The notes under the pieces: model-generated
What the model saw: only the letters and a program-made list of their open reading frames with translations
Told to the model about the DNA's origin: nothing
Database searches by the model: none
Shown: in pieces, positions 1 through 6,665 of the stretch
Position numbering within the stretch: the stretch's first letter is position 1
How the letters are laid out: every line of letters starts with the position of its first letter
Position numbers and translations under genes: made by a program
Assembly (NCBI GenBank): GCA_035689185.1
Contig: DASSLY010000081.1
Span: 1 to 32,439 of the forward strand
Direction: 5' to 3'
Length of the DNA stretch: 32,439 bases
Origin: DASSLY01 sp035689185
Lineage (GTDB): Bacteria; Actinomycetota; Actinomycetes; Actinomycetales; Dermatophilaceae

Positions 1-145
1 CCCGGTACCTACTCACCCACGTTCCCAACGTTCCCTCGTTGATGCCCAGCTCGCGGGCGACCTCCGCGATCGGACGCTGCGTGTGGATCACCATCTTCAC
101 CGCTTCGTCGCGGTACTCCGGGGTGAACTTACGGTATTTCGCCAT
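1..145 (-). CDS. IS3-family transposase OrfA, N-terminal part (cut by window edge)
   Basis: The minus strand reads MAKYRKFTPEYRDEAVKMV and continues to a helix-turn-helix of the form PIAEVARELGINEGTLGTWV. This is the N-terminal HTH_Tnp_1 domain of IS3-family OrfA, which binds the element's terminal repeats. ATG is at 145-143, with a GGAGAAGG ribosome binding site just upstream on that strand. Only about 48 codons are visible; the rest of orfA and the catalytic orfB (DDE integrase fold) would lie left of the window. The reading frame is intact, so this could belong to a complete element. The family call is firm; the exact IS is not identifiable here. Confidence 0.85.
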   Translation of the reverse strand, partial: MAKYRKFTPEYRDEAVKMVIHTQRPIAEVARELGINEGTLGTWVSRYR

Positions 146-193
146 GATGACCCTTCTCCATGAGAGACATCCTCTCCTATTGGGTCACTGTCC
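1..193 (-). mobile_element. Edge of an IS3-family insertion sequence
   Basis: The orfA start at 145 is preceded on the minus strand by a short leader. Read toward the gene, the segment GGACAGTGACCCA at 193-181 has the position and look of a terminal inverted repeat. The outer boundary near 193 is an inference: the other end and target duplication are outside the window. Beyond it (roughly 194-359) lies GC-rich non-coding DNA before dgt. Confidence 0.5.
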
Positions 194-267
194 GGACGGA
201 GCCACACACCCCAGTGCGGGGTCGTCGTCTTCGCCGGATTGGGCGAAGACGTGCCGGGCCGGGACGG

Positions 268-299
268 CCGGCCCCGCCGCTCACCGGCCCCGCCGCTCA
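268..299. repeat. 16-bp tandem repeat, two copies, upstream of dgt
   Basis: CCGGCCCCGCCGCTCA occurs at 268-283 and again, identically, at 284-299, followed by a partial third copy. It lies between the IS edge and the dgt promoter. No coding function is apparent. Confidence 0.7.
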
Positions 300-347
300 C
301 CGGCCCGGCCGGATACCGGCCCCGCCGGACACCGGCGCCGCGCGGCA

Positions 348-353
348 TACAGT
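348..353 (+). promoter_or_regulatory. Predicted -10 box of dgt, leaderless start
   Basis: TACAGT at 348-353 fits a TAnnnT -10 hexamer and ends 6 nt before the GTG at 360. Transcription would begin at or next to the start codon, and no Shine-Dalgarno sequence is visible. The same geometry recurs at other starts in the window. Confidence 0.5.
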
Positions 354-359
354 GACGCG

Positions 360-1604
360 GTGAGCGGCGAGGGCGGGTATGACGGGCACGACCGGGCCCG
401 CTGGGTGCCGGAGGACCCGGGGCACAAGCAGGCCGACCGCGACGACTTCGCCCGGGACCGCGCCCGAGTGGTGCACTGCTCGGCGCTGCGCCGGCTCTCG
501 GCGAAGACCCAGGTGGTCCAGCCGGACAGCAGCGACTTCGTCCGCAACCGGCTGACCCACTCTCTTGAGGTGGCCCAGATCGGGCGGGAGTTCGGGGCCG
601 CGCTCGGCTGCAGCGCCGACGTCGTCGACGCGGCGTGCCTAGCGCACGACCTGGGTCACCCGCCGTTCGGGCACAACGGCGAGGAGGCGTTGGATGAGGT
701 CGCCAAGGCGGCGGGCGGGTTCGAGGGCAACGCGCAGACGCTGCGGCTGCTGACTCGGCTGGAGGCCAAGCGCGCCCACCCGGACGGTCGTCCCGCCGGG
801 CTCAACCTCACCCGGGCGAGCCTCGACGCCTCCACCAAGTACCCCTGGGCCAGGGACGAGTCGCCATATGTGACAACGAAGTTCGGCGTCTATCCGGACG
901 ACCAGGCGGTCTTCGCCTGGTTGCGCGAAGGGGCGCCCACCGCCCGGCGGTGCGTGGAGGCACAGGCGATGGACTGGGCCGACGACGTGGCCTACTCGGT
1001 GCACGACGTCGAGGACGCGATCGCGCTGCGCCGGGTGGACCCGCGGGTGTTCCGCTCGCCGGCCGAGATGGCCGGGGTGTTCGCCAAGGCACGGGAGCTG
1101 TATGCCGCGGACCTCACCGACACCGACCTCGGCGAGGCGCTCGACCGGCTGCTGGGGACCGGGTGCATCCCACTGTCGCACGACGGCACCCGGGCGGACC
1201 TGGCCGAGCTCAAGGACATGACAAGCCGACTGATCGGGCGGTTCGTCGGCGCCGTCGAGCGAGCCACGCGGCAGCGGTACGGTCGCGGCCCGCTCACCCG
1301 GTACGCCGCCGACCTGGTGGTGCCGGACGCGACCCGGGCCGAGTGCGCCCTGCTGAAGGGGGTGTCCGCTCAGTACGTCATGTACCTGGACGAGCGGCTT
1401 GTGGTCATGGCGGAGCAGCGCCAGGTGCTGCGCGACCTGGCCGACGTGCTGCTGAACCGCCCGGACGAGCGGCTCGACCCGGCATACCGTGGCGACTTCG
1501 AGCAGGCGACGGACGACGGCGGACGGCTGCGCGCAGTGGTGGACCAGCTCGCCTCGTGGACCGACCTGCGCGCGCTGGCCATGCACCGCGCGTGGTGCTC
1601 CTGA
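360..1604 (+). CDS. dgt: Deoxyguanosinetriphosphate triphosphohydrolase-like protein (HD domain)
   Basis: Predicted 414-aa cytosolic dNTP triphosphohydrolase of the Dgt/SAMHD1 superfamily, which splits dNTPs into deoxynucleoside and triphosphate. The HD-domain metal ligands are visible: H67 in RLTHSLEV, the pair H96-D97 in LAHDLGHPPFGHNGEEAL, and Asp208/209 in DWADDVAYSVHDVEDAI. The segment FARDRARVVHCSALRRLSAKTQVV is the usual N-terminal family signature. The frame is open further upstream, but GTG 360 is chosen because that signature begins shortly after it and a -10 box sits 6 nt before it. The next gene is dnaG, 84 bp downstream with its own promoter; the dgt-dnaG pairing is common in actinobacteria (from memory). 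Confidence 0.93.
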   Translation: MSGEGGYDGHDRARWVPEDPGHKQADRDDFARDRARVVHCSALRRLSAKTQVVQPDSSDFVRNRLTHSLEVAQIGREFGAALGCSADVVDAACLAHDLGHPPFGHNGEEALDEVAKAAGGFEGNAQTLRLLTRLEAKRAHPDGRPAGLNLTRASLDASTKYPWARDESPYVTTKFGVYPDDQAVFAWLREGAPTARRCVEAQAMDWADDVAYSVHDVEDAIALRRVDPRVFRSPAEMAGVFAKARELYAADLTDTDLGEALDRLLGTGCIPLSHDGTRADLAELKDMTSRLIGRFVGAVERATRQRYGRGPLTRYAADLVVPDATRAECALLKGVSAQYVMYLDERLVVMAEQRQVLRDLADVLLNRPDERLDPAYRGDFEQATDDGGRLRAVVDQLASWTDLRALAMHRAWCS

Positions 1605-1657
1605 CCCGGCACCTGACGGGGTGTTGACAGGTCGGCGGCGCGCGTCGGCGCACGACC

Positions 1658-1683
1658 TAGACTCGGCAGCCAGCGTGGGGAGG
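1658..1683 (+). promoter_or_regulatory. dnaG -10 box and ribosome binding site
   Basis: TAGACT at 1658-1663 is a good -10 candidate. A TTGACA at 1624-1629 is too far upstream (28-nt gap) to pair with it. GGGGAGG at 1677-1683 is a strong Shine-Dalgarno sequence with 5 nt to GTG 1689, which favours 1689 over the in-frame GTG at 1683. Confidence 0.55.
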
Positions 1684-1688
1684 TGAGC

Positions 1689-3587
1689 GTGGCGGGCAGG
1701 ATCCGGGCCGAGGACGTGGCGGCCGTCAAGGAGCGCTCCTCGATCGAGGATGTCGTGCGTGAGCACGTCACGTTGCGACCTTCCGGCCCCGGCTCGCTGA
1801 AGGGCCTCTGCCCCTTCCACGACGAGAAGTCGCCGTCGTTCAACGTCCGTCCCGCCGTCGGCGCCTGGCACTGCTTCGGCTGCGGCGAGGGGGGCGACGT
1901 CATCTCCTTCGTCCAACAGGTCGACCAGCTGAGCTTCACCGAGGCGGTCGAACGGCTGGCCGACAAGCTCGGGATGGAGCTGCGCTACGAGGAGGGCGGC
2001 GCGCGGCCGCGGGAGGAGGGGCTGGGCCGGCGCTCGCGGCTGGTCGAGGCCAACCGCGCCGCGGCGGAGCTGTATGCCGAGCAGCTCCTCGCCGCGCCGG
2101 AGGCCCGGGCCGCACGGGACTTCCTGCGCGAGCGCGGGTTCGACCGCTCCGTGGCCGAGCGCTTCGGCGTCGGGTTCAGCCCGCGCGGCGGCGAGGCGCT
2201 CACGATCGCGTTGCGGCGCAAGGGTTTCACCGACGACGAGCTGGTGGGGGCCGGTCTCTCGGCCAGGGGGCAGCGCGGCGCCTACGACCGGTTCCGCGGC
2301 CGGCTGATGTGGCCGATCCGGGACATCACCGGCGACGTCGTCGGGTTCGGCGCCCGCCGGCTGTTCGACGACGACCGTATCGAGGCCAAGTACCTCAACA
2401 CGGCCGAGACCGCGATCTACAAGAAGTCCGCGGTCCTGTACGGCCTGGACCTGGCCAAGAAGGCCATCGCCCGGGACCGGCAGGCCGTGGTGGTCGAGGG
2501 GTACACGGACGTGATGGCCTGCCACCTGGCCGGCGTCGAAACCGCCGTGGCCACCTGCGGCACCGCGTTCGGATCCGACCACATCAAGACCTTGCGCCGG
2601 CTCATGCGTGACGAGGCTGACGGCACGCCGGCCCGGACGATCTTCACCTTCGACGGCGACGCTGCCGGGCAGAAGGCCGCCATGCGGGCCTTCGCGGACG
2701 ACCAGCGGTGGGTCTCCCAGTCGTTCGTGGCGGTCGCCAACTCGGGCAAGGACCCGTGCGAGCTGCGTCAGACCGAGGGTGACGCCGCGGTGCGGGACCT
2801 GGTCGAGGACGCGGTGCCGATGTTCGAGTTCGCGGTCCGCACCACGATCAGCCGGTTCGACCTCGACACCGCCGAGGGGCGGGTGCAGGCGGTCCGCGCC
2901 GCCGCGCCCGTCGTCGCCGGCATCCGGGACCGGGCGCTGCGCCCGGAGTACACCAGGGCGGTCGCCGGCTGGGTCGGCGTCGAGGTCGAGCAGGTGGCGG
3001 ACGAGGTGGCCCGGGCGGCCAGGACGCCACGTCGGCCGGAACCGCGCCGCGAGCAGCCGCCGGAGGAGGCCGAGGTCCACGAACCCGAGGGCATCGCCGC
3101 GCCCGACCTGCGGGACCCGCTTGTCCAGCTGGAGAGGCAGCTGCTCCAGTGCGTCCTGCAGTACCCCGGCGCCGTCGACGCGGACGAGCTCGACCGGGTC
3201 GAGCCTGACTCTTTCGTCGCCGCGGCGCACCGGGCCGTCTACGACGCGGTCCGGGCGGCCGGCGGCCCGGCCTCGGCGCGCACGACCGGCGCGTGGGCAG
3301 CCGCCGTGGCCGACGCCGCACCCGCTACGGTCCGTGGGCTGGTCAGCGAGCTGGCGGTCGCCTCCGTCCCGGCCCGGTTCGACCCGGCGACCGGCCGTCC
3401 CGAGCAGCGGTACCTCGACGACCTCGTCCAGCGGGTCCAGGAGGCCGCGCTGGCCCGCCGGATCGCCGATGCGATGAGCACGATGCGCCGGCTGGGAGGC
3501 GAGGACGCCGACGCGACCCGCGCGGTCGGCATCCGGCTGCAGGGCTTGCAACGCGAGCTGGCTCGCCTGCGGTCGCGGATGACCTGA
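1689..3587 (+). CDS. dnaG: DNA primase DnaG
   Basis: 632-aa replicative primase that makes RNA primers at the fork and docks on DnaB helicase. The N-terminal CHC2 zinc-binding domain is complete: C41 and H44 in GLCPFHDEKSPSF, C62 and C65 in WHCFGCGEGGD. The catalytic core follows with the TOPRIM motifs EGYTDV (E270) and FDGDAAG (D322), which bind Mg2+. The C-terminal part from about residue 470 is the DnaB-binding helical domain, after an acidic/proline-rich linker. Length matches actinobacterial DnaG. The start VAGRI follows a good ribosome binding site. The stop codon overlaps the ATG of the next gene (TGATG), so the two are probably translationally coupled. Confidence 0.97.
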   Translation: MAGRIRAEDVAAVKERSSIEDVVREHVTLRPSGPGSLKGLCPFHDEKSPSFNVRPAVGAWHCFGCGEGGDVISFVQQVDQLSFTEAVERLADKLGMELRYEEGGARPREEGLGRRSRLVEANRAAAELYAEQLLAAPEARAARDFLRERGFDRSVAERFGVGFSPRGGEALTIALRRKGFTDDELVGAGLSARGQRGAYDRFRGRLMWPIRDITGDVVGFGARRLFDDDRIEAKYLNTAETAIYKKSAVLYGLDLAKKAIARDRQAVVVEGYTDVMACHLAGVETAVATCGTAFGSDHIKTLRRLMRDEADGTPARTIFTFDGDAAGQKAAMRAFADDQRWVSQSFVAVANSGKDPCELRQTEGDAAVRDLVEDAVPMFEFAVRTTISRFDLDTAEGRVQAVRAAAPVVAGIRDRALRPEYTRAVAGWVGVEVEQVADEVARAARTPRRPEPRREQPPEEAEVHEPEGIAAPDLRDPLVQLERQLLQCVLQYPGAVDADELDRVEPDSFVAAAHRAVYDAVRAAGGPASARTTGAWAAAVADAAPATVRGLVSELAVASVPARFDPATGRPEQRYLDDLVQRVQEAALARRIADAMSTMRRLGGEDADATRAVGIRLQGLQRELARLRSRMT

Positions 3588-4126
3588 TGCGCTTCTGGCG
3601 ATCCGCGGCGCGGGTCGGGCTGCCGGCCACGGCCCGGTCCGCGCTCGGCCTCGCGCGCGGCGACCGAGTGCTCGCCGTAGCCATCGAGCAGGGCGGCGAC
3701 TACGTCGTCGCCTCCCGGTATGCCGTGTCGCTCGCCTCCGCGGACGGCCGGCTGCGGCTGCAGCGGTCCTGGGCGGAGGTGGACGCCGGCAGCTGGCGAC
3801 CCGAAACGGCAACCCTCACCCTCAGCTGGGCGGACGGGTCGGCGCCGGCAGCGTGGACGTTCGACGGCCGGCCGACGCTGTTTCCGGAGGCGGTGCGGGA
3901 GCGGGTGCAGGCCAGCGTCGTGCTGTCCCGGCGGATCGAGCTGGCGGACCGGCGGTCAGCGCGGGTTGCGGTCCGGCGTGACCTGGCCACCGGCGTGCTG
4001 TCCACTCAGGTCATCCTCGGCCGGCGGGTCAGCGCCGATGATCCCGCGGTCCGGGCGCTGGTCGACGCCACCCTGGCCGACCTGCGCGACCAGGTGGGGC
4101 TGCCGCCCGCCACGCCGTCCTGGTGA
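3587..4126 (+). CDS. Hypothetical protein coupled to dnaG
   Basis: 179-aa protein with no signal peptide or membrane helix, starting MRFWRSAARVGLPATARSAL. ATG overlaps the dnaG stop codon in TGATG. The middle is beta-rich (DRVLAVAIEQGGDYVVASRYAVSLAS, then TLTLSWADG), like a small all-beta domain with Trp-containing strands. The C-terminal part (RRDLATGVLSTQVILGRRVSADDPAVRALVDATLADLR) looks helical. I recall uncharacterised actinobacterial proteins of this kind next to dnaG but know no function. It runs convergently into the phosphotransferase gene with about 60 nt between the stops. Confidence 0.85.
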   Translation: MRFWRSAARVGLPATARSALGLARGDRVLAVAIEQGGDYVVASRYAVSLASADGRLRLQRSWAEVDAGSWRPETATLTLSWADGSAPAAWTFDGRPTLFPEAVRERVQASVVLSRRIELADRRSARVAVRRDLATGVLSTQVILGRRVSADDPAVRALVDATLADLRDQVGLPPATPSW

Positions 4127-4187
4127 CCCCCCGGCGACCAGCTCATCCGCAGCTGGCCGGTGCCGGCAGTGAGCCCGCTCGCGGCGG

Positions 4188-5171
4188 TCAGTCGCGATCG
4201 AGATCCGCCGCGACGGCCCCGGACCGGGGCGCCGGTGCCGTAGCCGGCCCGCGAGCGGCCGCATCCAGGGCCCGCAGGGCGTGCACGACCCGGTCGACCG
4301 CCGCCTGGTCCTGCAGGCTCGCCGCGGTCGAGAGTGCCGCGACCAGCCGCAGCTCGCCGGCCAGGCGGGCCCGAACCTCCAGGTGGGCGTCCAGTCGCTC
4401 CACCCGGGTGTGGGCATAACCCTCCAGCACCGCGTCGAACGCCTCGGGGGAGCACTGGACCGCCAACGCCGCCAGGTCGTCGGCCGGGTCGGCGACTTTG
4501 GCCTGCTCCCAGCCGGTTATCGCCCGCACCCGACCCGTCGCCGCGTCCTGCTCGTCCTCGAAGACGACGAGCACCTGCTCACCGGTGAGGTCGCCGTGCG
4601 TCGGCACCGGGGCGAACCGCCAGGTCGCCACGTCCTCCAGTTGGGCCTCCCACCGGGCGAGCAAGCCGGCCGGCACGTGGCCGGTGCTCGCGGCACGGTC
4701 CAGCTCGCCGAGGCGCCGCTCGCGGTACTCCTCCGCCTCGTATGCCGGGACTCCCGCCTCCTCGTAGACCGCCCTATCCAGGTTGTGCAGTGCCGCGATG
4801 GCACGGCCCAGCTCCGCCGCCAGCCCCGGGCCGGCTGGCAGGTCGGCGAACGACACCGGCCGACCGGGCAGCAGCGGGTACACCGCCGCCCGACCGCGGC
4901 CCGGCACCGGGGCGAAGCCCTTGGCCTGCGGCACCCCGAAGGGCACCCGCCGGTGCAGCAGCGTCAGCAGGCCCATCGTCTGCTCCAGCTGGGCCCCGGC
5001 CGCGGCGGTCACCGGGGCGCGCACCACCCAGCGCCGCTGCTGGCTGTCCTCGACGAAGGCCAGATCGAACTGGTGGCCGGCAGTGGGGCGCATCCCGCGC
5101 ACGGAAACCGGGTCCAGGCCCGGCACGGCGGCGCTGGCGAGGGCGGCGAGCATCAGCGACGGGTCGGTCAC
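4188..5171 (-). CDS. Aminoglycoside/macrolide phosphotransferase-fold protein with altered active site
   Basis: 327-aa protein of the APH/choline kinase-like fold. The loop THGDLTGEQVLV (residues 191-202) corresponds to the HGDxxxxN catalytic loop: His192 and Asp194 are kept, while Gln stands where the metal-binding Asn is usual. The metal-binding IDW motif reads ITGW (218-221), so the expected Asp is Gly. It is followed by the usual ADPADDLAAL. Substrate is unknown; the fold includes macrolide 2'-phosphotransferases, fructosamine kinases and inactive relatives. GTG 5171 is chosen because a TACGGT-like -10 lies 6 nt upstream on that strand; an in-frame ATG at 5201 is the alternative. Divergent from nudC. 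Confidence 0.8.
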   Translation of the reverse strand: MTDPSLMLAALASAAVPGLDPVSVRGMRPTAGHQFDLAFVEDSQQRRWVVRAPVTAAAGAQLEQTMGLLTLLHRRVPFGVPQAKGFAPVPGRGRAAVYPLLPGRPVSFADLPAGPGLAAELGRAIAALHNLDRAVYEEAGVPAYEAEEYRERRLGELDRAASTGHVPAGLLARWEAQLEDVATWRFAPVPTHGDLTGEQVLVVFEDEQDAATGRVRAITGWEQAKVADPADDLAALAVQCSPEAFDAVLEGYAHTRVERLDAHLEVRARLAGELRLVAALSTAASLQDQAAVDRVVHALRALDAAARGPATAPAPRSGAVAADLDRD

Positions 5172-5213
5172 CAGCACACCGTATGCCGAGCGGCAGCCCA
5201 TAGTCTGGAAGGC
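5172..5213. promoter_or_regulatory. Compact divergent promoter between the phosphotransferase gene and nudC
   Basis: On the plus strand TAGTCT (5201-5206) ends 7 nt before the nudC GTG at 5214. On the minus strand TACGGT sits within about 6 nt of GTG 5171. The whole intergenic space is 42 bp, so both transcripts are predicted to be leaderless or nearly so and the two promoters must share upstream DNA. Confidence 0.5.
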
Positions 5214-6158
5214 GTGCCCGCCGCCGCCCGATCCAGCCACGGGCAGCTGGGGCCACTGCCGCTGGCCAGGGCCGCGTTGGACCGTGACGCCGAGCGCCGC
5301 CTCGAACCGGACCTGTTCCAGCGTCTCCTGGGCGACCCAAGGACCCGCGTCCTGGGGTTGCGCGGCAGCAGCGCGCGCACGGACGGCGACCTCAACCTGC
5401 TGCTGCGGCCCCCGCTGCCCACCGACCGCGACCAGCTCGTGGTCTACCTGGGCCGAGACGGTGACCACACGGCATACCTGGGGGTGGTCGAGGCCGAACC
5501 GGACGACGGCGTCACCGGCGGCACCGGCGCCACCCTGCGCGAGCTCGGTCCGCTGCTCACCGACCGCGACGCCGGCCTGTTCACCACCTTGCTCGCGCTG
5601 GCCAACTGGCACGCCACCCACACCCACTGCCCCCAGTGCGGGACGCCGACCGAGGCGACGAACGCCGGCTGGGTCCGACGGTGCCCGGCCGACGGGTCCG
5701 ATCACTACCCGCGCACCGACCCGGCCGTCATCGTCGCCGTCGTCGACGCCGAGGACCGGCTGCTGCTCGCGCGGGGGCCGGCCTGGCCGGAGCGCAGCTA
5801 CTCCGTGCTGGCCGGTTTCGTGGAGCCGGGGGAGCCGCTGGAGGCAGCCGTTCACCGCGAGGTGCGCGAAGAGGTCGGCGTCGAGCTGGCCGAGGTGACC
5901 TACCTGGGCAACCAGCCCTGGCCGTTCCCCTGCTCGCTCATGGTGGGGTTCACGGCCCGGGCGACCTCCACCGAGCTGCGGCCCGCCGACCCGGAGATCC
6001 AGGACGCCACGTGGCTGACCCGGACCGAGCTGCAGCGCCGGCTGCGGGACGGGTCGTTGCTGATCAGCGGCCGGCTCTCCATCGCCCGGGCCCTGGTGGA
6101 GCACTGGTACGGCGGCCGGCTGGCGCCGCCGACCGAGCAGGTCACCGCCCGCGGCTGA
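5214..6158 (+). CDS. nudC: NAD+/NADH diphosphatase (NudC-type Nudix hydrolase; RNA NAD-decapping family)
   Basis: 314-aa Nudix hydrolase that splits NAD(H) to NMN(H) and AMP; family members also remove NAD caps from RNA. Order of parts: N-terminal NUDIX-like domain (1-135), zinc-ribbon remnant with C139 and C142 (HCPQCG) and C157 (RRCPADGSDHYPRTDP), Nudix box GFVEPGEPLEAAVHREVREE near 201-223, and the NADH-specific signature NQPWPFPCS near 232. The fourth zinc Cys, usually two residues beyond C157, is absent (CPAD). The GTG start follows a -10 box by 7 nt. Synteny with uvrD2 and whiB7 matches mycobacteria. Confidence 0.93.
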   Translation: MPAAARSSHGQLGPLPLARAALDRDAERRLEPDLFQRLLGDPRTRVLGLRGSSARTDGDLNLLLRPPLPTDRDQLVVYLGRDGDHTAYLGVVEAEPDDGVTGGTGATLRELGPLLTDRDAGLFTTLLALANWHATHTHCPQCGTPTEATNAGWVRRCPADGSDHYPRTDPAVIVAVVDAEDRLLLARGPAWPERSYSVLAGFVEPGEPLEAAVHREVREEVGVELAEVTYLGNQPWPFPCSLMVGFTARATSTELRPADPEIQDATWLTRTELQRRLRDGSLLISGRLSIARALVEHWYGGRLAPPTEQVTARG

Positions 6159-6253
6159 GCGGGGTCACGGTCCGGGCACGGCCGTTGGAAAATCGGCGGT
6201 CGGTGCGCGATCCTGGGAGTGCCGTCAGGCACGGTGGAAGGAGGCGTGCGCCG

Positions 6254-6628
6254 GTGCAGCCGCTCCTTTTCATCCTGCTCATCAGCATGGCTCCGGCCGC
6301 CACGCTCTGGCTGCTCATCCGCGCGGTCAAGTGGTTCACCAGCGGCGACCCGCTGCCGTGGCGGCCCGCCAAGCCCTCCCCGGCTGCGCGCAGCATCGAG
6401 TTGCTGACCCAGGACCTGGCCCGGCTGGAGCGGGAGTTCGCCCGGATCCACCGCGACCAGCCGCCGGCCATGGCGCGGCGGCTGATGGCCCTGACGCTGG
6501 CCTACGACGACACGCTGGCGGCCTGCTGTGCCGCGCTCGACCTCGCTCCGCCGGACCACACCCCGATGGACGACATCGAGCGGCTGCAGACCGAGGCCGT
6601 CCTGGCACAGCACGGCCTGCGCTGGTAG
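6254..6628 (+). CDS. Small membrane-anchored hypothetical protein
   Basis: 124 aa. An N-terminal hydrophobic helix (PLLFILLISMAPAATLWLLI, residues 3-22) is followed by a basic, cytosol-facing tail with the helical segment ELLTQDLARLEREFARIHRD. There are two adjacent Cys in TLAACCAALDLA. GTG 6254 is preceded by AAGGAGG (6238-6244) at a workable spacing. It lies between nudC and uvrD2 with short gaps and could be cotranscribed with uvrD2 (37-nt gap). I do not recognise the family and assign no function. Confidence 0.8.
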   Translation: MQPLLFILLISMAPAATLWLLIRAVKWFTSGDPLPWRPAKPSPAARSIELLTQDLARLEREFARIHRDQPPAMARRLMALTLAYDDTLAACCAALDLAPPDHTPMDDIERLQTEAVLAQHGLRW

Positions 6629-6665
6629 CGGGGGCGTCGGCGTCCGGTGAGAGGATCGGTGGCCG

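Noticed and set aside
1624..1629. TTGACA as the -35 of dnaG
   Set aside because: The gap to TAGACT is 28 nt, too long for a sigma-70 type promoter, and no better -10 lies at 16-19 nt.
639..3812. 1057-codon open frame on the minus strand across dgt and dnaG
   Set aside because: It is antisense to two genes with full catalytic motifs. Its translation is Pro/Arg/Gly-rich without any domain, as expected from mirror frames in high-GC3 genes.
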